DNA from: Chloroflexota bacterium
GTDB taxonomy: Bacteria > Chloroflexota > UBA4733
DNA length: 64,000 nt
Reading direction: 5' to 3'
NCBI GenBank assembly: GCA_025449435.1
Contig: JANWJO010000015.1
Span: 4,367 to 68,366 of the forward strand
Below the pieces are notes generated by a model that did no database searches, was not told where the DNA came from, and saw only the letters and a program-made list of their open reading frames with translations. The translations under genes were made by a program, and so were the position numbers. The first letter of the stretch is position 1. Each line of letters starts with the position of its first letter. Below, piece after piece: positions 1-8,755 of the stretch.

Positions 1-2313
1 GCACGAATAGGACCCCGTGCCAACAATGGCGCACATATACATGCTGTTGTTTCCGTCAACACCGACGGTGTCGCGCAAGTCGACGCCGGCGATGCCGTTG
101 GTATTGCTCAACGTGACGGTGGTATCGATGGATTGATCGCCACCGGAAGGCATGGATTGCGGCTGCGGAATGGCCACGTTATTGGCTTGGGTGAGTGTAT
201 AGGCGTAGATATTATTGGCGATCGTGGCGCTGTAACCGGAGCCCTGGCCAGTCTTCCAGTCGCCATCATCCTTGCTGAAGTCATAGGTGACCGACTTCAT
301 GGCGGAGGTGGGGCTCGGGTTGGGTGTCGGACTCGGCGTCGGTGTCGGTGCGCTGGAAGTGCCAGCAACCATCGTCACCTGGCTAAAGGTGGCGCCGGCG
401 GGCGGAGTTGTGCCCGACTCGATAACCAATGCAGGCGTGCCGGAAGCGATACTCGAATCGGTGAACGACGCAACATCCGTGCCGTTGATTTGTAGGTCAA
501 TCTTGGTACCTATGGCGCTGAGCTTAAGCTCGTTGGCAGCGTTCTTCTTTATCGCAGGCGACGTCGTAGCGTTCTGCAGTGAAATGTCCTTGCCGTCTAC
601 TTCAGCCCAGCAGAAATACTGTCCGGCTGGCGTGATGTCGCACGCATAGTAGGTCCATTGGTTGTCGCTGCCATTAGAGAAACGAACGGCGACGCCAGCA
701 TCGCCCTCAGACCCTTGCAGGGTGAACATTGTGTCAATGCTCTGATCAGCCCCACTTGGCGCTGAATTCGGGTACAGGATGCTGGAGATACTCGCCGACT
801 TGATGGAGACCGCATAGGTGTTGTTCGCGATGGCTGCCGTTACATTAGCGTTGGTTCCCGTTGGCCAATCGCCGTCATCCTGAGCGAAGGCATACACCAT
901 GGGGCCAGTCGCGCTAGCGGCCGATGCAGTACCAATCCGGTCGCCGCTGGCCCTGGCGCCGGCGCGTGCCTTGGTCGGAAGGGCCGCAGCACGTTGCGTC
1001 GCCCGTGGCGACATGCCACTCGCACCGACCTGCGCATGTGGCGGGCCGATTACTATATCGCCGGCCAGTTGTTGAGGATCGGCTGCACTGATTGCCAGAA
1101 AATTAACGCGGAGGCTGTCGCCATCGGTGTGCGACCGTAAGATCTTGCAAACATCGCCAAGTGTGTTGACTGGTGTTCCAGCGAGTCCATACAGCAGGAA
1201 AGCCGGTTGAACGCCAACCTTGTCCGCAGGGCCGCCAGCATCGACGCCCGCGACGACCAGCCCCTGGCCATCCTGCGTACCGAAGTATTTGCCGTAGGCA
1301 TTGTAGACCAAGTTCATGCCAAGCCACATGACGTTCTTGCCGGCCAGCAGTTGCTGGATGACCGGTTTGGCCGCGTCGATGTTGATAGCAAAGTTCGTGT
1401 TACTGGCTACTTGTTGGAACGTGAGCGTGGCGATGCCTACGACGTTGCCGTCGGTGGTGACCACCGGACCGCCGGAGTTGCCGTGGTTGATCGCCGCGTC
1501 CGTTTGAAACAGCGACTCATAGTTGTCGTATTGGACATTGGTGCGCGACACGATGCCGCGCGTGATGGCGGGGGACGTACCAAACGTTACGCCCAGCGCG
1601 TAGCCGACCACGCCAACATCCTGGCCCGCCTCGAGGGACGAAGACGTGCCGAAGGTAACCGGCACGAGGCCCGTGGGAGTCTCGGCGCGGATCACGGCGA
1701 GATCGTCGCACGTGCTAGAGCCCAACACGCGCGCCGGACGGTCGCTGGTTGCGCCAGCTAAGGCAATCGAGATGGACGACGCGCCCTGCACCACATGAGC
1801 GTTGGTCAGGATATCGCCTTGCGTGTCAATGACGATGCCCGTACCCTCTGCAAGCCCGCTCGGTGACACTGCTGAAGCCGGCAATACCGATTTGACCAGC
1901 ACAGTCGATGGCGTGAGCTTGGCCGATATCTGCGCCCACGACAGCGTTGCTGGAGTCGTCGTGGCAACCGACGTTGTGGCAGCTGTTGTGGCTGTCGTGG
2001 CGGATTGAGCCGGTATTGTTTGGCTCGTTGTGGTCTGAGCCGCCGACGCAGTTTGGACGGTTGTTGCCACGGTTGTGGTCGCGGTCGCCGCCGGTGGCGT
2101 GAGTGCTGCGCTTGCAGCGGCGGTGGCAGCCTGCGCGCCAGGGGATCCGGAAGACGTTCCCGTGACATTCGTGCCTGAGGAAGCTTGCGTTTGCGACGGG
2201 GTAGCCGTCGCACTGGCCGTTCCGGCGGCGTTACATCCTGATAGTGCGAGCAACGCGACCACCAAGATCTGGACAAGGACGGGCCTCGATCGATCCACTG
2301 GATGTGCGCTCAT
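1..2313 (-). CDS. HtrA/DegP-type secreted serine protease lipoprotein, C-terminus cut by window edge
   Basis: An open frame runs from ATG 2313 to the left edge without a stop (771 codons seen). The start has an AGGGGA ribosome site 5 nt upstream. A hydrophobic segment ends in a lipobox LSGC (Cys27), so this is an exported lipoprotein. Residues about 28-122 are an Ala/Thr/Ser stalk. The S1C protease domain follows, with the triad His173 (TNAHVVQG), Asp204 (CDDLAV) and Ser280 (GNSGGP), then a PDZ-like domain near 325-418. Two similar beta-rich modules start near 472 and 672, each opening with an aromatic residue and then DDGDW, separated by a Thr-Pro linker. The family degrades or refolds misfolded extracytoplasmic proteins. 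The tandem C-terminal modules are not standard for HtrA and may bind a ligand or surface polymer (inference). Confidence 0.88.
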   Translation of the reverse strand, partial: MSAHPVDRSRPVLVQILVVALLALSGCNAAGTASATATPSQTQASSGTNVTGTSSGSPGAQAATAAASAALTPPAATATTTVATTVQTASAAQTTTSQTIPAQSATTATTAATTSVATTTPATLSWAQISAKLTPSTVLVKSVLPASAVSPSGLAEGTGIVIDTQGDILTNAHVVQGASSISIALAGATSDRPARVLGSSTCDDLAVIRAETPTGLVPVTFGTSSSLEAGQDVGVVGYALGVTFGTSPAITRGIVSRTNVQYDNYESLFQTDAAINHGNSGGPVVTTDGNVVGIATLTFQQVASNTNFAINIDAAKPVIQQLLAGKNVMWLGMNLVYNAYGKYFGTQDGQGLVVAGVDAGGPADKVGVQPAFLLYGLAGTPVNTLGDVCKILRSHTDGDSLRVNFLAISAADPQQLAGDIVIGPPHAQVGASGMSPRATQRAAALPTKARAGARASGDRIGTASAASATGPMVYAFAQDDGDWPTGTNANVTAAIANNTYAVSIKSASISSILYPNSAPSGADQSIDTMFTLQGSEGDAGVAVRFSNGSDNQWTYYACDITPAGQYFCWAEVDGKDISLQNATTSPAIKKNAANELKLSAIGTKIDLQINGTDVASFTDSSIASGTPALVIESGTTPPAGATFSQVTMVAGTSSAPTPTPSPTPNPSPTSAMKSVTYDFSKDDGDWKTGQGSGYSATIANNIYAYTLTQANNVAIPQPQSMPSGGDQSIDTTVTLSNTNGIAGVDLRDTVGVDGNNSMYMCAIVGTGSYSC

Positions 2314-2380
2314 GCGGTCCCCTAACGCAATGCGGCTGCCTTCCCTAAAATGGACGATGCTTGCTTGATGCGACGGAAGG

Positions 2381-2409
2381 ATTATCGCACAAGCGCGCGC
2401 CAACCCCAA
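2381..2409 (-). promoter_or_regulatory. Candidate promoter of the HtrA-like gene
   Basis: Read on the minus strand, TTGGGG (2404-2409) and GATAAT (2381-2386) are separated by 17 nt, a sigma70-like layout. Transcription would start near 2374, giving a leader of about 60 nt before ATG 2313. Motif match only. Confidence 0.4.
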
Positions 2410-2567
2410 GATGTGAACGTCCGCCTACGGGTAATTGTTCCAATCACAGGAACTTGATTGAAAAGCGACGTTGCGGGCATACGAAGGCGTGTTGACGGTG
2501 CTACGCTGATGTGCGAATGGACTGTCCGCGTAGCGCGCCGGATGGGCCGGCTGTGAGAGGAACAACC

Positions 2568-4181
2568 ATGTCAGGTAGTGCTGAGAATTCCGTGAACGCG
2601 GTGCTTGCCACCGCCGCCAGCGAGCCAATCCAGAGCGACGCCGTAACGATCCGCCTGAATCCAATTGATGACGTGGTGATCGCCAAGGAAACGCTCGCTC
2701 CCGGGACAAGACTCGTGATGGGAAGCGAGACGGTGCGTGTCGCCAGGCCCGTACCAGCTGGACATAAGATTGCTATCCGGCATATTGCTACCGGGCAGCC
2801 AATCCGGCGATATGGGCAGATCATTGGCTTCGCTACACGGGCTATTGCGCCGGGCGACCATGTGCACACCCAGAACTGCGCCGTCCATGACTTCGCACGT
2901 ACCTATGAGTCCGGCATTGACGTGAAACCGGTGGCCTTCGTACCGGAATCGCAGCGCCGGACGTTCAACGGTTTCGTCCGACCGGACGGACGTGTTGGCA
3001 CCCGGAACTTTATTGCCGTCATACCCTCGGTGAACTGCAGCTCCGGTGTCGTTCGTCATGTCATGGAGCACTTCTCCTCACCGCAAGCTCGCGAACTGAT
3101 GAAATCGTTCCCCAACGTGGATGGGGTCATCGGACTCACGCACAAAAGTGGCTGTGGCTCCCGCTATGGGAGCAAGGAAGTGCTGCTGCTACAGCGCACG
3201 CTGGCGGGGTTTGCTCGCCATTCTTGTGTCGCGGCCGCCGTCATCATCGGGTTGGGTTGTGAAATCAACCAGGTGACAGACCTGGTGCACAATACCGGGT
3301 TGTCATCTAATGGCTTCGTTCATGAGCCATTGCCGCTCCTGGTGATTCAGGACACCGGCGGCTCCCGCCAGACTATCGAGGCTGGAATTCAGGCGGTGAC
3401 CGCGCTGTTGCCCGCTGCCAACCAGTTCACACGCACGCCTGTTGCCGCTAGCGAGTTGGTGCTTGCACTGCAGTGTGGCGGCAGCGACGGGTGGTCGGGC
3501 GTCACCGCCAATCCGGCGCTCGGCTACGCTGCCGATCTCATCGTGGAGCAAGGCGGCACAGTCGCCCTTGGTGAGACCACCGAGGTGTACGGGGCTGAGC
3601 ACATGCTCATCCGGCGTGCCAGCTCGCAAGCCGTTAGCGACAAGCTGCTCGAACGCATCCGCTGGTGGGAAGACTACACCGCTCGCAACAACTTCGAAAT
3701 CGATAACAACCCGTCCCCTGGTAACAAAGCAGGTGGGTTGACGACCATTTTCGAAAAGAGCTTGGGAGCTATTGCTAAGAGCGGAACAACGCCACTCAAT
3801 GGTGTGTACGAGTACGCCGAGCCGATCACCGCTCGCGGCTTCGTGCATATCGATACGCCGGGATACGACCCGGTGTCAGTAACCGGCCAGGTGGCGAGCG
3901 GGTGTAATATCGTGGCGTTCACCACTGGTCGCGGCTCGGTATTTGGTTTCAAGCCCGCGCCTTCCATAAAAGTGGCCACCAACGCCACACTTTACAACCA
4001 CATGAGCGAAGACATGGATATCAACGCCGGCCGTATTCTCGCAGGCGAGTCAGTCGAGGACGTGGGCCGGCAAATCTTTGAGGAACTCCTCGCCGTTGCG
4101 TCCGGCAAGCTGAGCAAGAGCGAGCGCAACGGCATGGGCGACGAAGAGTTCAACCCCTGGATTCTTGGCGCTGTGCTGTAG
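2568..4181 (+). CDS. UxaA-family altronate/galactarate dehydratase
   Basis: 537 residues. ATG 2568 is preferred over ATG 2511 because GAGAGGAA lies just upstream of it. The N-terminal part is a SAF-like domain (about residues 45-125), followed by the large D-galactarate dehydratase/altronate hydrolase domain. Typical stretches are GLTHKSGCGSRYGS, IIGLGCEINQ, ALQCGGSDGWSG and FTTGRGSVFGFKPAPS. The family removes water from sugar acids such as altronate, galactarate or related aldonates in the cytoplasm, using a metal. Fused SAF plus catalytic domain is the altronate hydrolase architecture, but substrate cannot be assigned from sequence alone. It stands just ahead of the his genes (45 nt) but fits the sugar-acid genes further on. 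Confidence 0.85.
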   Translation: MSGSAENSVNAVLATAASEPIQSDAVTIRLNPIDDVVIAKETLAPGTRLVMGSETVRVARPVPAGHKIAIRHIATGQPIRRYGQIIGFATRAIAPGDHVHTQNCAVHDFARTYESGIDVKPVAFVPESQRRTFNGFVRPDGRVGTRNFIAVIPSVNCSSGVVRHVMEHFSSPQARELMKSFPNVDGVIGLTHKSGCGSRYGSKEVLLLQRTLAGFARHSCVAAAVIIGLGCEINQVTDLVHNTGLSSNGFVHEPLPLLVIQDTGGSRQTIEAGIQAVTALLPAANQFTRTPVAASELVLALQCGGSDGWSGVTANPALGYAADLIVEQGGTVALGETTEVYGAEHMLIRRASSQAVSDKLLERIRWWEDYTARNNFEIDNNPSPGNKAGGLTTIFEKSLGAIAKSGTTPLNGVYEYAEPITARGFVHIDTPGYDPVSVTGQVASGCNIVAFTTGRGSVFGFKPAPSIKVATNATLYNHMSEDMDINAGRILAGESVEDVGRQIFEELLAVASGKLSKSERNGMGDEEFNPWILGAVL

Positions 4182-4226
4182 GCCACCGGTATACTGCAGG
4201 CCGGCAGGAGGACGGGGGACGGCGCA

Positions 4227-4841
4227 GTGATCGCTGTGGTTGACTATGACGCCGGCAATCTGCGCAGCATCACGCACGGGTTACGCCTGGCCGGTGCCGA
4301 GGTGTGCATTACGTCTGATCCTGACACCGTGCGCAAAGCCAGCGCTGTCGTCGTGCCGGGAGTAGGCGCAGCCAGCGACACGATGGCCAACCTGCGTAAG
4401 TATGGCCTCACTGGTGTCATCGTCGACACCATTCAAGGTGGGAAGCCCTTTCTTGGTGTGTGTATGGGACTCCAAGCGCTCCTCACCTACAGTGAAGAGG
4501 GCGGGCACCATGAGTGTCTGGACGTCTTTCCTGGCGTCGTCACTCGCCTCCCTGCGAGCGCCAAGGTCCCCCATATGGGATGGAATCAGGTGCACAAGGT
4601 CGATGACCACCCGCTCCTCCAAGGGATTCCGGATGGCGCCAACTTTTACTTCGTACACTCCTACTATGCCGATCCGATCGCGCGTGATTGCGTGATTGGC
4701 ACGACCGACTATGGCATTACGTTCTCGTCGGTGTTTGCCCGTGACAACCTTATGGCCACGCAGTTTCATCCGGAGAAGAGCGGCCGGTGGGGCCTGACCT
4801 TGTTGCGCAATTTCGTGCACGTCGCGCAGGAAGCGGCCTAG
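4227..4841 (+). CDS. hisH: Imidazole glycerol phosphate synthase, glutaminase subunit
   Basis: 204 residues from GTG 4227, with AGGAGG and GGGGGA upstream. HisH hydrolyses glutamine and channels ammonia to HisF. The class I amidotransferase triad is visible: Cys79 in LGVCMGLQ, and His181 and Glu183 in QFHPEKSG. The HisH-typical PHMGWNQV stretch is at 115-122. Length is normal for the family. It heads a histidine biosynthesis run, with hisA starting 1 nt after its stop codon, so the genes are probably translationally coupled. Confidence 0.97.
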   Translation: MIAVVDYDAGNLRSITHGLRLAGAEVCITSDPDTVRKASAVVVPGVGAASDTMANLRKYGLTGVIVDTIQGGKPFLGVCMGLQALLTYSEEGGHHECLDVFPGVVTRLPASAKVPHMGWNQVHKVDDHPLLQGIPDGANFYFVHSYYADPIARDCVIGTTDYGITFSSVFARDNLMATQFHPEKSGRWGLTLLRNFVHVAQEAA

Positions 4842-4842
4842 C

Positions 4843-5577
4843 GTGACGTTCCTGGTGATACCAGCCGTCGATATCCAGGGTGGTCGTTGCGTGCGCCTGG
4901 TCCAGGGTGACTATGATCGCTCGACCGTGTTCGATGACGACCCGGTGCATGCCGCGACCCGCTGGCAAGACGAGGGGGCCGAGTTCCTGCACGTCGTTGA
5001 CCTTGATGGCGCCGCCAGTGGCCAGCCGGCCAACGCTGCAGTAGTAGCGTCTATCGTCCGTTCGCTCCGCATAAAAGTTGAAGTGACCGGTGGCATCCGA
5101 ACGCTCACTGCCATCGAGAGCCTCCTGGACCTTGGCGCGCATCGCGTGATCTTGGGCACAGTAGCCGTGGAACAGCCGGACTTGGTGAGTGAAGCGTGTG
5201 CTCGCTGGGGTGAGCGCATCGTGCTCGGCCTCGACGTGCGCGGCGGCCGCGTGGCCACACGTGGCTGGAAGCACACCTCCACCACCGACGCACTAACGCT
5301 CGGCCGCGACATGGTCCAGCGCGGTATTAGGCGTATCATCTCCACCGATATTGAGCGCGACGGCACGCTTAGCGCTCCCAACGTGGCGGGTCTTATTGCG
5401 CTCATGGAAGTGGTACGCGTTCCCGTCATAGCATCTGGCGGCGTCTCCAGTAGCGAGCACATCCGTACGCTTGCGCGTGCTGGCGCCGAAGGCGCCGTCA
5501 TCGGCAGGGCGCTGTACGACGGCACACTGTCGCTCGGAGAGACCTTGCAAGTAGCACAGGAGACAGTCGCATGCTGA
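4843..5577 (+). CDS. hisA: ProFAR isomerase (HisA)
   Basis: 244 residues from GTG 4843, 1 nt after hisH. HisA converts ProFAR to PRFAR by an Amadori rearrangement in histidine synthesis. It is a half-barrel-repeat TIM barrel. The catalytic acids expected are Asp10 (PAVDIQGG) and Asp131 or Asp169 (GLDVRGG; STDIERDGT). Phosphate-binding motifs GGIRT and ASGGVSS are present. Its last codons overlap the start of hisF by 7 nt. A PriA-type dual HisA/TrpF role, as in actinobacteria, cannot be excluded because no trpF is in the window. Confidence 0.95.
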   Translation: MTFLVIPAVDIQGGRCVRLVQGDYDRSTVFDDDPVHAATRWQDEGAEFLHVVDLDGAASGQPANAAVVASIVRSLRIKVEVTGGIRTLTAIESLLDLGAHRVILGTVAVEQPDLVSEACARWGERIVLGLDVRGGRVATRGWKHTSTTDALTLGRDMVQRGIRRIISTDIERDGTLSAPNVAGLIALMEVVRVPVIASGGVSSSEHIRTLARAGAEGAVIGRALYDGTLSLGETLQVAQETVAC

Positions 5578-6344
5578 CTTCTCGGGTGATCGCATGCTTA
5601 GACGTCGCCAGAGGTAAGGTGATTCGCGGCGTGCATTTCTCAGCCGATCGCGAAGTGGGCGATCCCGTCACACTGGCCGCCGAGTACAACCGGCAAGGCG
5701 CTGATGAACTGGTGTTCTACGACATCACAGCATCGGCTGAGCATCGAGGGCTCTTTGTGGACCTGCTGGAAAAGTGTGCCGAACAGTTGTTTATCCCGCT
5801 CACCGTGGGCGGCGGTGTGAAGTCGCCGGATGATGTGAAGCGCCTCCTGCGCGCTGGTGCGGACAAGGTGTCGCTCAACACCTACGCCGTGGCCGACCCA
5901 GAATTAGTCCGCGAAAGCGCGCGCCGGTTTGGCAGCCAGTGCATCGTGCTCTCCATGGACGTGCGCTGGACCGGGACGAACTACGAAGTGGTGACCCACG
6001 GCGGCCGTAACCCGACTGGCAAGGATGCCTTAGCTTGGGCGCAGCACGGTGTCGAGTTGGGAGCAGGCGAAATTGTCGTGAACAGTATTGATGCCGACGG
6101 CACGAAGGCCGGGTATGAGCTCACATTGACCAAACTGATTGCAACGGCGGTGCCGATTCCCGTCGTAGCCAGCGGTGGCGCCGGCAAGCTTGACGACTTT
6201 TATGACGTGCTCGTCACCGCCAAAGCAGATGCTGCCCTGGCGGCCGGCGTTTTTCATTACGGCGAGACCAACGTCGCCGCCGTGAAGCAGCACCTGCATC
6301 AGCGTGGCGTCGCTGTACGGCTAGATGGAAGTCGTGATGATTGA
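5571..6344 (+). CDS. hisF: Imidazole glycerol phosphate synthase, cyclase subunit
   Basis: 257 residues from ATG 5571, overlapping hisA by 7 nt. HisF joins PRFAR with the ammonia delivered by HisH to give imidazole glycerol phosphate and AICAR. Both catalytic aspartates sit at the positions of the well-studied Thermotoga enzyme: Asp11 ([10 protein letters not shown]) and Asp130 (LSMDVRW). Phosphate-binding loops TVGGGVKS and ASGGAGK are intact. The 3' end overlaps hisIE by 8 nt. Confidence 0.97.
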   Translation: MLTSRVIACLDVARGKVIRGVHFSADREVGDPVTLAAEYNRQGADELVFYDITASAEHRGLFVDLLEKCAEQLFIPLTVGGGVKSPDDVKRLLRAGADKVSLNTYAVADPELVRESARRFGSQCIVLSMDVRWTGTNYEVVTHGGRNPTGKDALAWAQHGVELGAGEIVVNSIDADGTKAGYELTLTKLIATAVPIPVVASGGAGKLDDFYDVLVTAKADAALAAGVFHYGETNVAAVKQHLHQRGVAVRLDGSRDD

Positions 6345-6981
6345 TCCGATCTCTCCTCGCTGGCCGGAAAGCGGGCTGTTGCCAGTTGTTGTCCAACACG
6401 CCGTTACCGGTGAGGTGCTGCAACTGGCGTATGCGAACGAGGTCGCGTTAGCAAAGACCGGAGAGACTGGCCGAGCCCATTTTTATAGCCGTAGCCGGCA
6501 GGAACTGTGGGACAAGGGTGCAACGTCAGGCAACGTGCTGCATGTGCGCGCCATCCGCATGGACTGTGATGGCGATGCTTTGCTGTACGTCGTGGACCCG
6601 GTGGGGCCTGCATGCCATACCGGAGCCCGAAGCTGTTTTCACTTTGAACAGCACGGAAGTTCATTTGACCCCGCCGACCTGCCATCGAGCGATGCGGCGA
6701 ACGCTGGCGTTATTCTCGAAGTATGGCGAGTCATCCTGGAGCGGCAACGGTCGATGCCCGAAGGCTCCTATGTACGCTACCTCCTCACCGAAGGCATCGA
6801 TAAGATCGGCAAAAAGGTCGGGGAGGAGGCAGCCGAGGTGATCATCGCCGCCAAGAACGGTGTGGCCGAGCGCACGTCGAGTGAGGTGGCGGACCTGTGG
6901 TTTCACACCTTAGTGATGCTCGCTGCCACTGGTGTAACGCCCGACGAGGTGTTTGCGCAGCTCGAACACAGGCGCAAGTAG
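6337..6981 (+). CDS. hisI: Bifunctional phosphoribosyl-AMP cyclohydrolase / phosphoribosyl-ATP pyrophosphatase
   Basis: 214 residues from ATG 6337, which has GGAAG 5 nt upstream. An in-frame ATG at 6325 is also possible. The N-terminal half (to about residue 115) is the cyclohydrolase, with [25 protein letters not shown] and the zinc site [11 protein letters not shown]. The C-terminal half is the pyrophosphatase, a MazG-like helical fold, with [17 protein letters not shown]. The fused enzyme performs steps 2 and 3 of histidine synthesis. It overlaps hisF and closes the his block; about 90 nt then precede the next gene. Confidence 0.95.
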   Translation: MIDPISPRWPESGLLPVVVQHAVTGEVLQLAYANEVALAKTGETGRAHFYSRSRQELWDKGATSGNVLHVRAIRMDCDGDALLYVVDPVGPACHTGARSCFHFEQHGSSFDPADLPSSDAANAGVILEVWRVILERQRSMPEGSYVRYLLTEGIDKIGKKVGEEAAEVIIAAKNGVAERTSSEVADLWFHTLVMLAATGVTPDEVFAQLEHRRK

Positions 6982-7071
6982 GAAGCCAATCACCGTTTAA
7001 AGTATCATTGGTGCGTGGTTCGGCAGCGTGTGCAGCCGGCACAGCGGTCACGAGGACGAGGCGGCAGCATA

Positions 7072-7857
7072 GTGCCTGAGCACGTTAATACCGATCAACG
7101 CGACAGCCGGTTCCTTTACCTGTTGCGGAAGGCAGGCACAGAGGAGTCCCCCTCCGTCGGGTTTGGCCCAGCGCGAGAACCGTCCTCGCCGGATCACCCC
7201 CTGGTGTTGATCGCTCTCCTCGACCGTGCTGAGGCTACGCTGTGTAAAGCAGCAGTGGATGCCGGAGCGCGTGCGCTTTTCGTGCCGTCGGTCGATGCGA
7301 AGCTGGCCAGCCAAACATCAGTTCCGTTAGTGGTGCTGCCGGCAGATGGTCAGCGAATAACCGGCGAAGTGGCTACCGTGTGGCGGCAAGCGGGAGCGGA
7401 CGCCGTGGCCCTACGCCCTGCCGATGCTGCCATGGACTGTTTTGCGCCACAGCTCCCTTCCCCCGTCGTGGTGATCGACCACGGCACTGACGCCGCAGAG
7501 GTACGCATGCTGGCAGCATTGCCGGCATCTGCTTGGGTATTGCGCCTTCGGACGGATGGGGCTCCACTCACCGCCGCTCATCTTGCCTGGATCACCGCAG
7601 TTCATGGCGCAGTGCGCGGACCCTCGATCGTGCTGGCGGAAGCCATTGAGCCGGAAGCGCTCGGAGCCTTGACGGTCGCTGGCTGCACTGGCGTAGCGAT
7701 TACATGTGGCCTTGAAAGCACGCCAGCCAGTATTAGTGCTCGGCTCGCTCCGCTGCGCTCGTCAATCGATCGCCTCGAGCCGCGCATCAGGCAACATGCG
7801 CACGAACGTACGGGCAGTACCCCCGTCGTCATCCCATTCCGAGGCACTCAAGAGTAA
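7072..7857 (+). CDS. Unrecognised alpha/beta (TIM-barrel-like) protein between hisIE and nagB
   Basis: 261 residues if started at GTG 7072; GTG 7015 would add 19 residues but has no ribosome site. I do not recognise the family. Repeated beta-alpha units are visible, with hydrophobic strands such as LVLIALL, ALFVPSV, VPLVVLP, AVALRP, PVVVIDH, SIVLAEA and GVAITC. This spacing suggests a TIM barrel of the aldolase or nitronate-monooxygenase kind. No catalytic motif is obvious. Its stop lies 2 nt before the nagB start, so it is translated with nagB. A carbohydrate or aldolase-like role is only a guess. Confidence 0.75.
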   Translation: MPEHVNTDQRDSRFLYLLRKAGTEESPSVGFGPAREPSSPDHPLVLIALLDRAEATLCKAAVDAGARALFVPSVDAKLASQTSVPLVVLPADGQRITGEVATVWRQAGADAVALRPADAAMDCFAPQLPSPVVVIDHGTDAAEVRMLAALPASAWVLRLRTDGAPLTAAHLAWITAVHGAVRGPSIVLAEAIEPEALGALTVAGCTGVAITCGLESTPASISARLAPLRSSIDRLEPRIRQHAHERTGSTPVVIPFRGTQE

Positions 7858-7859
7858 CC

Positions 7860-8633
7860 ATGACAGAACACATCGTCGCAATGCGCCGTGGCGGACCTCA
7901 AGTGATTGTGGCAGCCGGTGAACGAGAGTTTGCCGTCCTGGCCGCCGATAAGGTCCAACGTGAAATCCGTGGTCGAGCCGACTGTGTACTCGCCGTTCCA
8001 ACCGGCAACACGCCCACGACCATGTACGCCGAGTTGTCTCAGCGATGTCGAGATGGTGAGTTGAGCTTTGCCGAAGTCCGCACCTTCAACCTCGACGAGT
8101 TCGTTGGCCTGCCCGGCGACCATCGTGCCAGTTTCGAAACCTACATGATGCAGAACTTCTTTACCCATATCGACATCGACATGGCGAACGTGCACATCCC
8201 GAACGGTCACGCGGCCAATTTGGAGCAGGCGTGTGCGGAGTTTGAACGCACCATCGCGGCTGCGGGCGGTTTTGACCTCGCCGTGATGGGCATCGGCGCC
8301 AACGGTCACATTGCCTTCAATGAGCCGGGGACGTCGTTTGACTCCCGCACGCACGTGGTGACGCTGTCAGAAGGTTCGCGAGAGGCGCATGCCTCGGCCT
8401 TTGGCGGTCTTCAGCGTGTTCCATTGGAAGGTGTGACCATGGGCATCGCAACGCTACTTGGCGCCCGGCGAATCGTGCTGCTGGCCAAGGGCGCTGACAA
8501 GGCGCATATCGTCGCCCACGCTTTGCAGGGGCCCGTGACGACTGATGTGCCCGCTTCGGCACTCCAAAAGCATCAGAACGTCACGTTCATTCTCGATCAG
8601 GCTGCTGCAAGCAAGCTTGTTGGGGGACAGTGA
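7860..8633 (+). CDS. nagB: Glucosamine-6-phosphate deaminase
   Basis: 257 residues from ATG 7860. NagB turns glucosamine 6-phosphate into fructose 6-phosphate plus ammonia, linking amino-sugar use to glycolysis. Hallmarks are FNLDEFVG (Asp79, the likely general base) and GIGANGHIAFNEPGTSF (His150 and Glu155). The N-terminal PTGNTP phosphate loop is at 47-52. Length matches the short bacterial enzymes without a long allosteric tail. The gene directly follows the unrecognised gene ending at 7857. No nagA or amino-sugar transporter is in the window. Confidence 0.93.
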   Translation: MTEHIVAMRRGGPQVIVAAGEREFAVLAADKVQREIRGRADCVLAVPTGNTPTTMYAELSQRCRDGELSFAEVRTFNLDEFVGLPGDHRASFETYMMQNFFTHIDIDMANVHIPNGHAANLEQACAEFERTIAAAGGFDLAVMGIGANGHIAFNEPGTSFDSRTHVVTLSEGSREAHASAFGGLQRVPLEGVTMGIATLLGARRIVLLAKGADKAHIVAHALQGPVTTDVPASALQKHQNVTFILDQAAASKLVGGQ

Positions 8634-8755
8634 CGTCGCTTGCGTTGTCTGGATGGTACGCTGAAGTACAGTCTATCGCCGCGAAACCGCTCTGACGAAC
8701 TGTAGTATTGGGTTGCACTTCGCCGGCTAGAAACGTTTCAGGAGGGACAGCAAAC

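Noticed and set aside
1806..2276. Arg/Pro/Gln-rich open frame of 156 codons
   Set aside because: It is an alternative frame of the Ala/Thr/Ser stalk of the HtrA-like lipoprotein; low-complexity DNA keeps several frames open.
4281..4820. Minus-strand open frame of 179 codons
   Set aside because: It lies opposite hisH with no recognisable protein features or ribosome site.
8654..8661. TACGCTGA element, also near 2497 and 16095, upstream of genes
   Set aside because: The three copies share no aligned -35 sequence and sit at different distances from the starts (about 60-100 nt), so they are probably coincidental.
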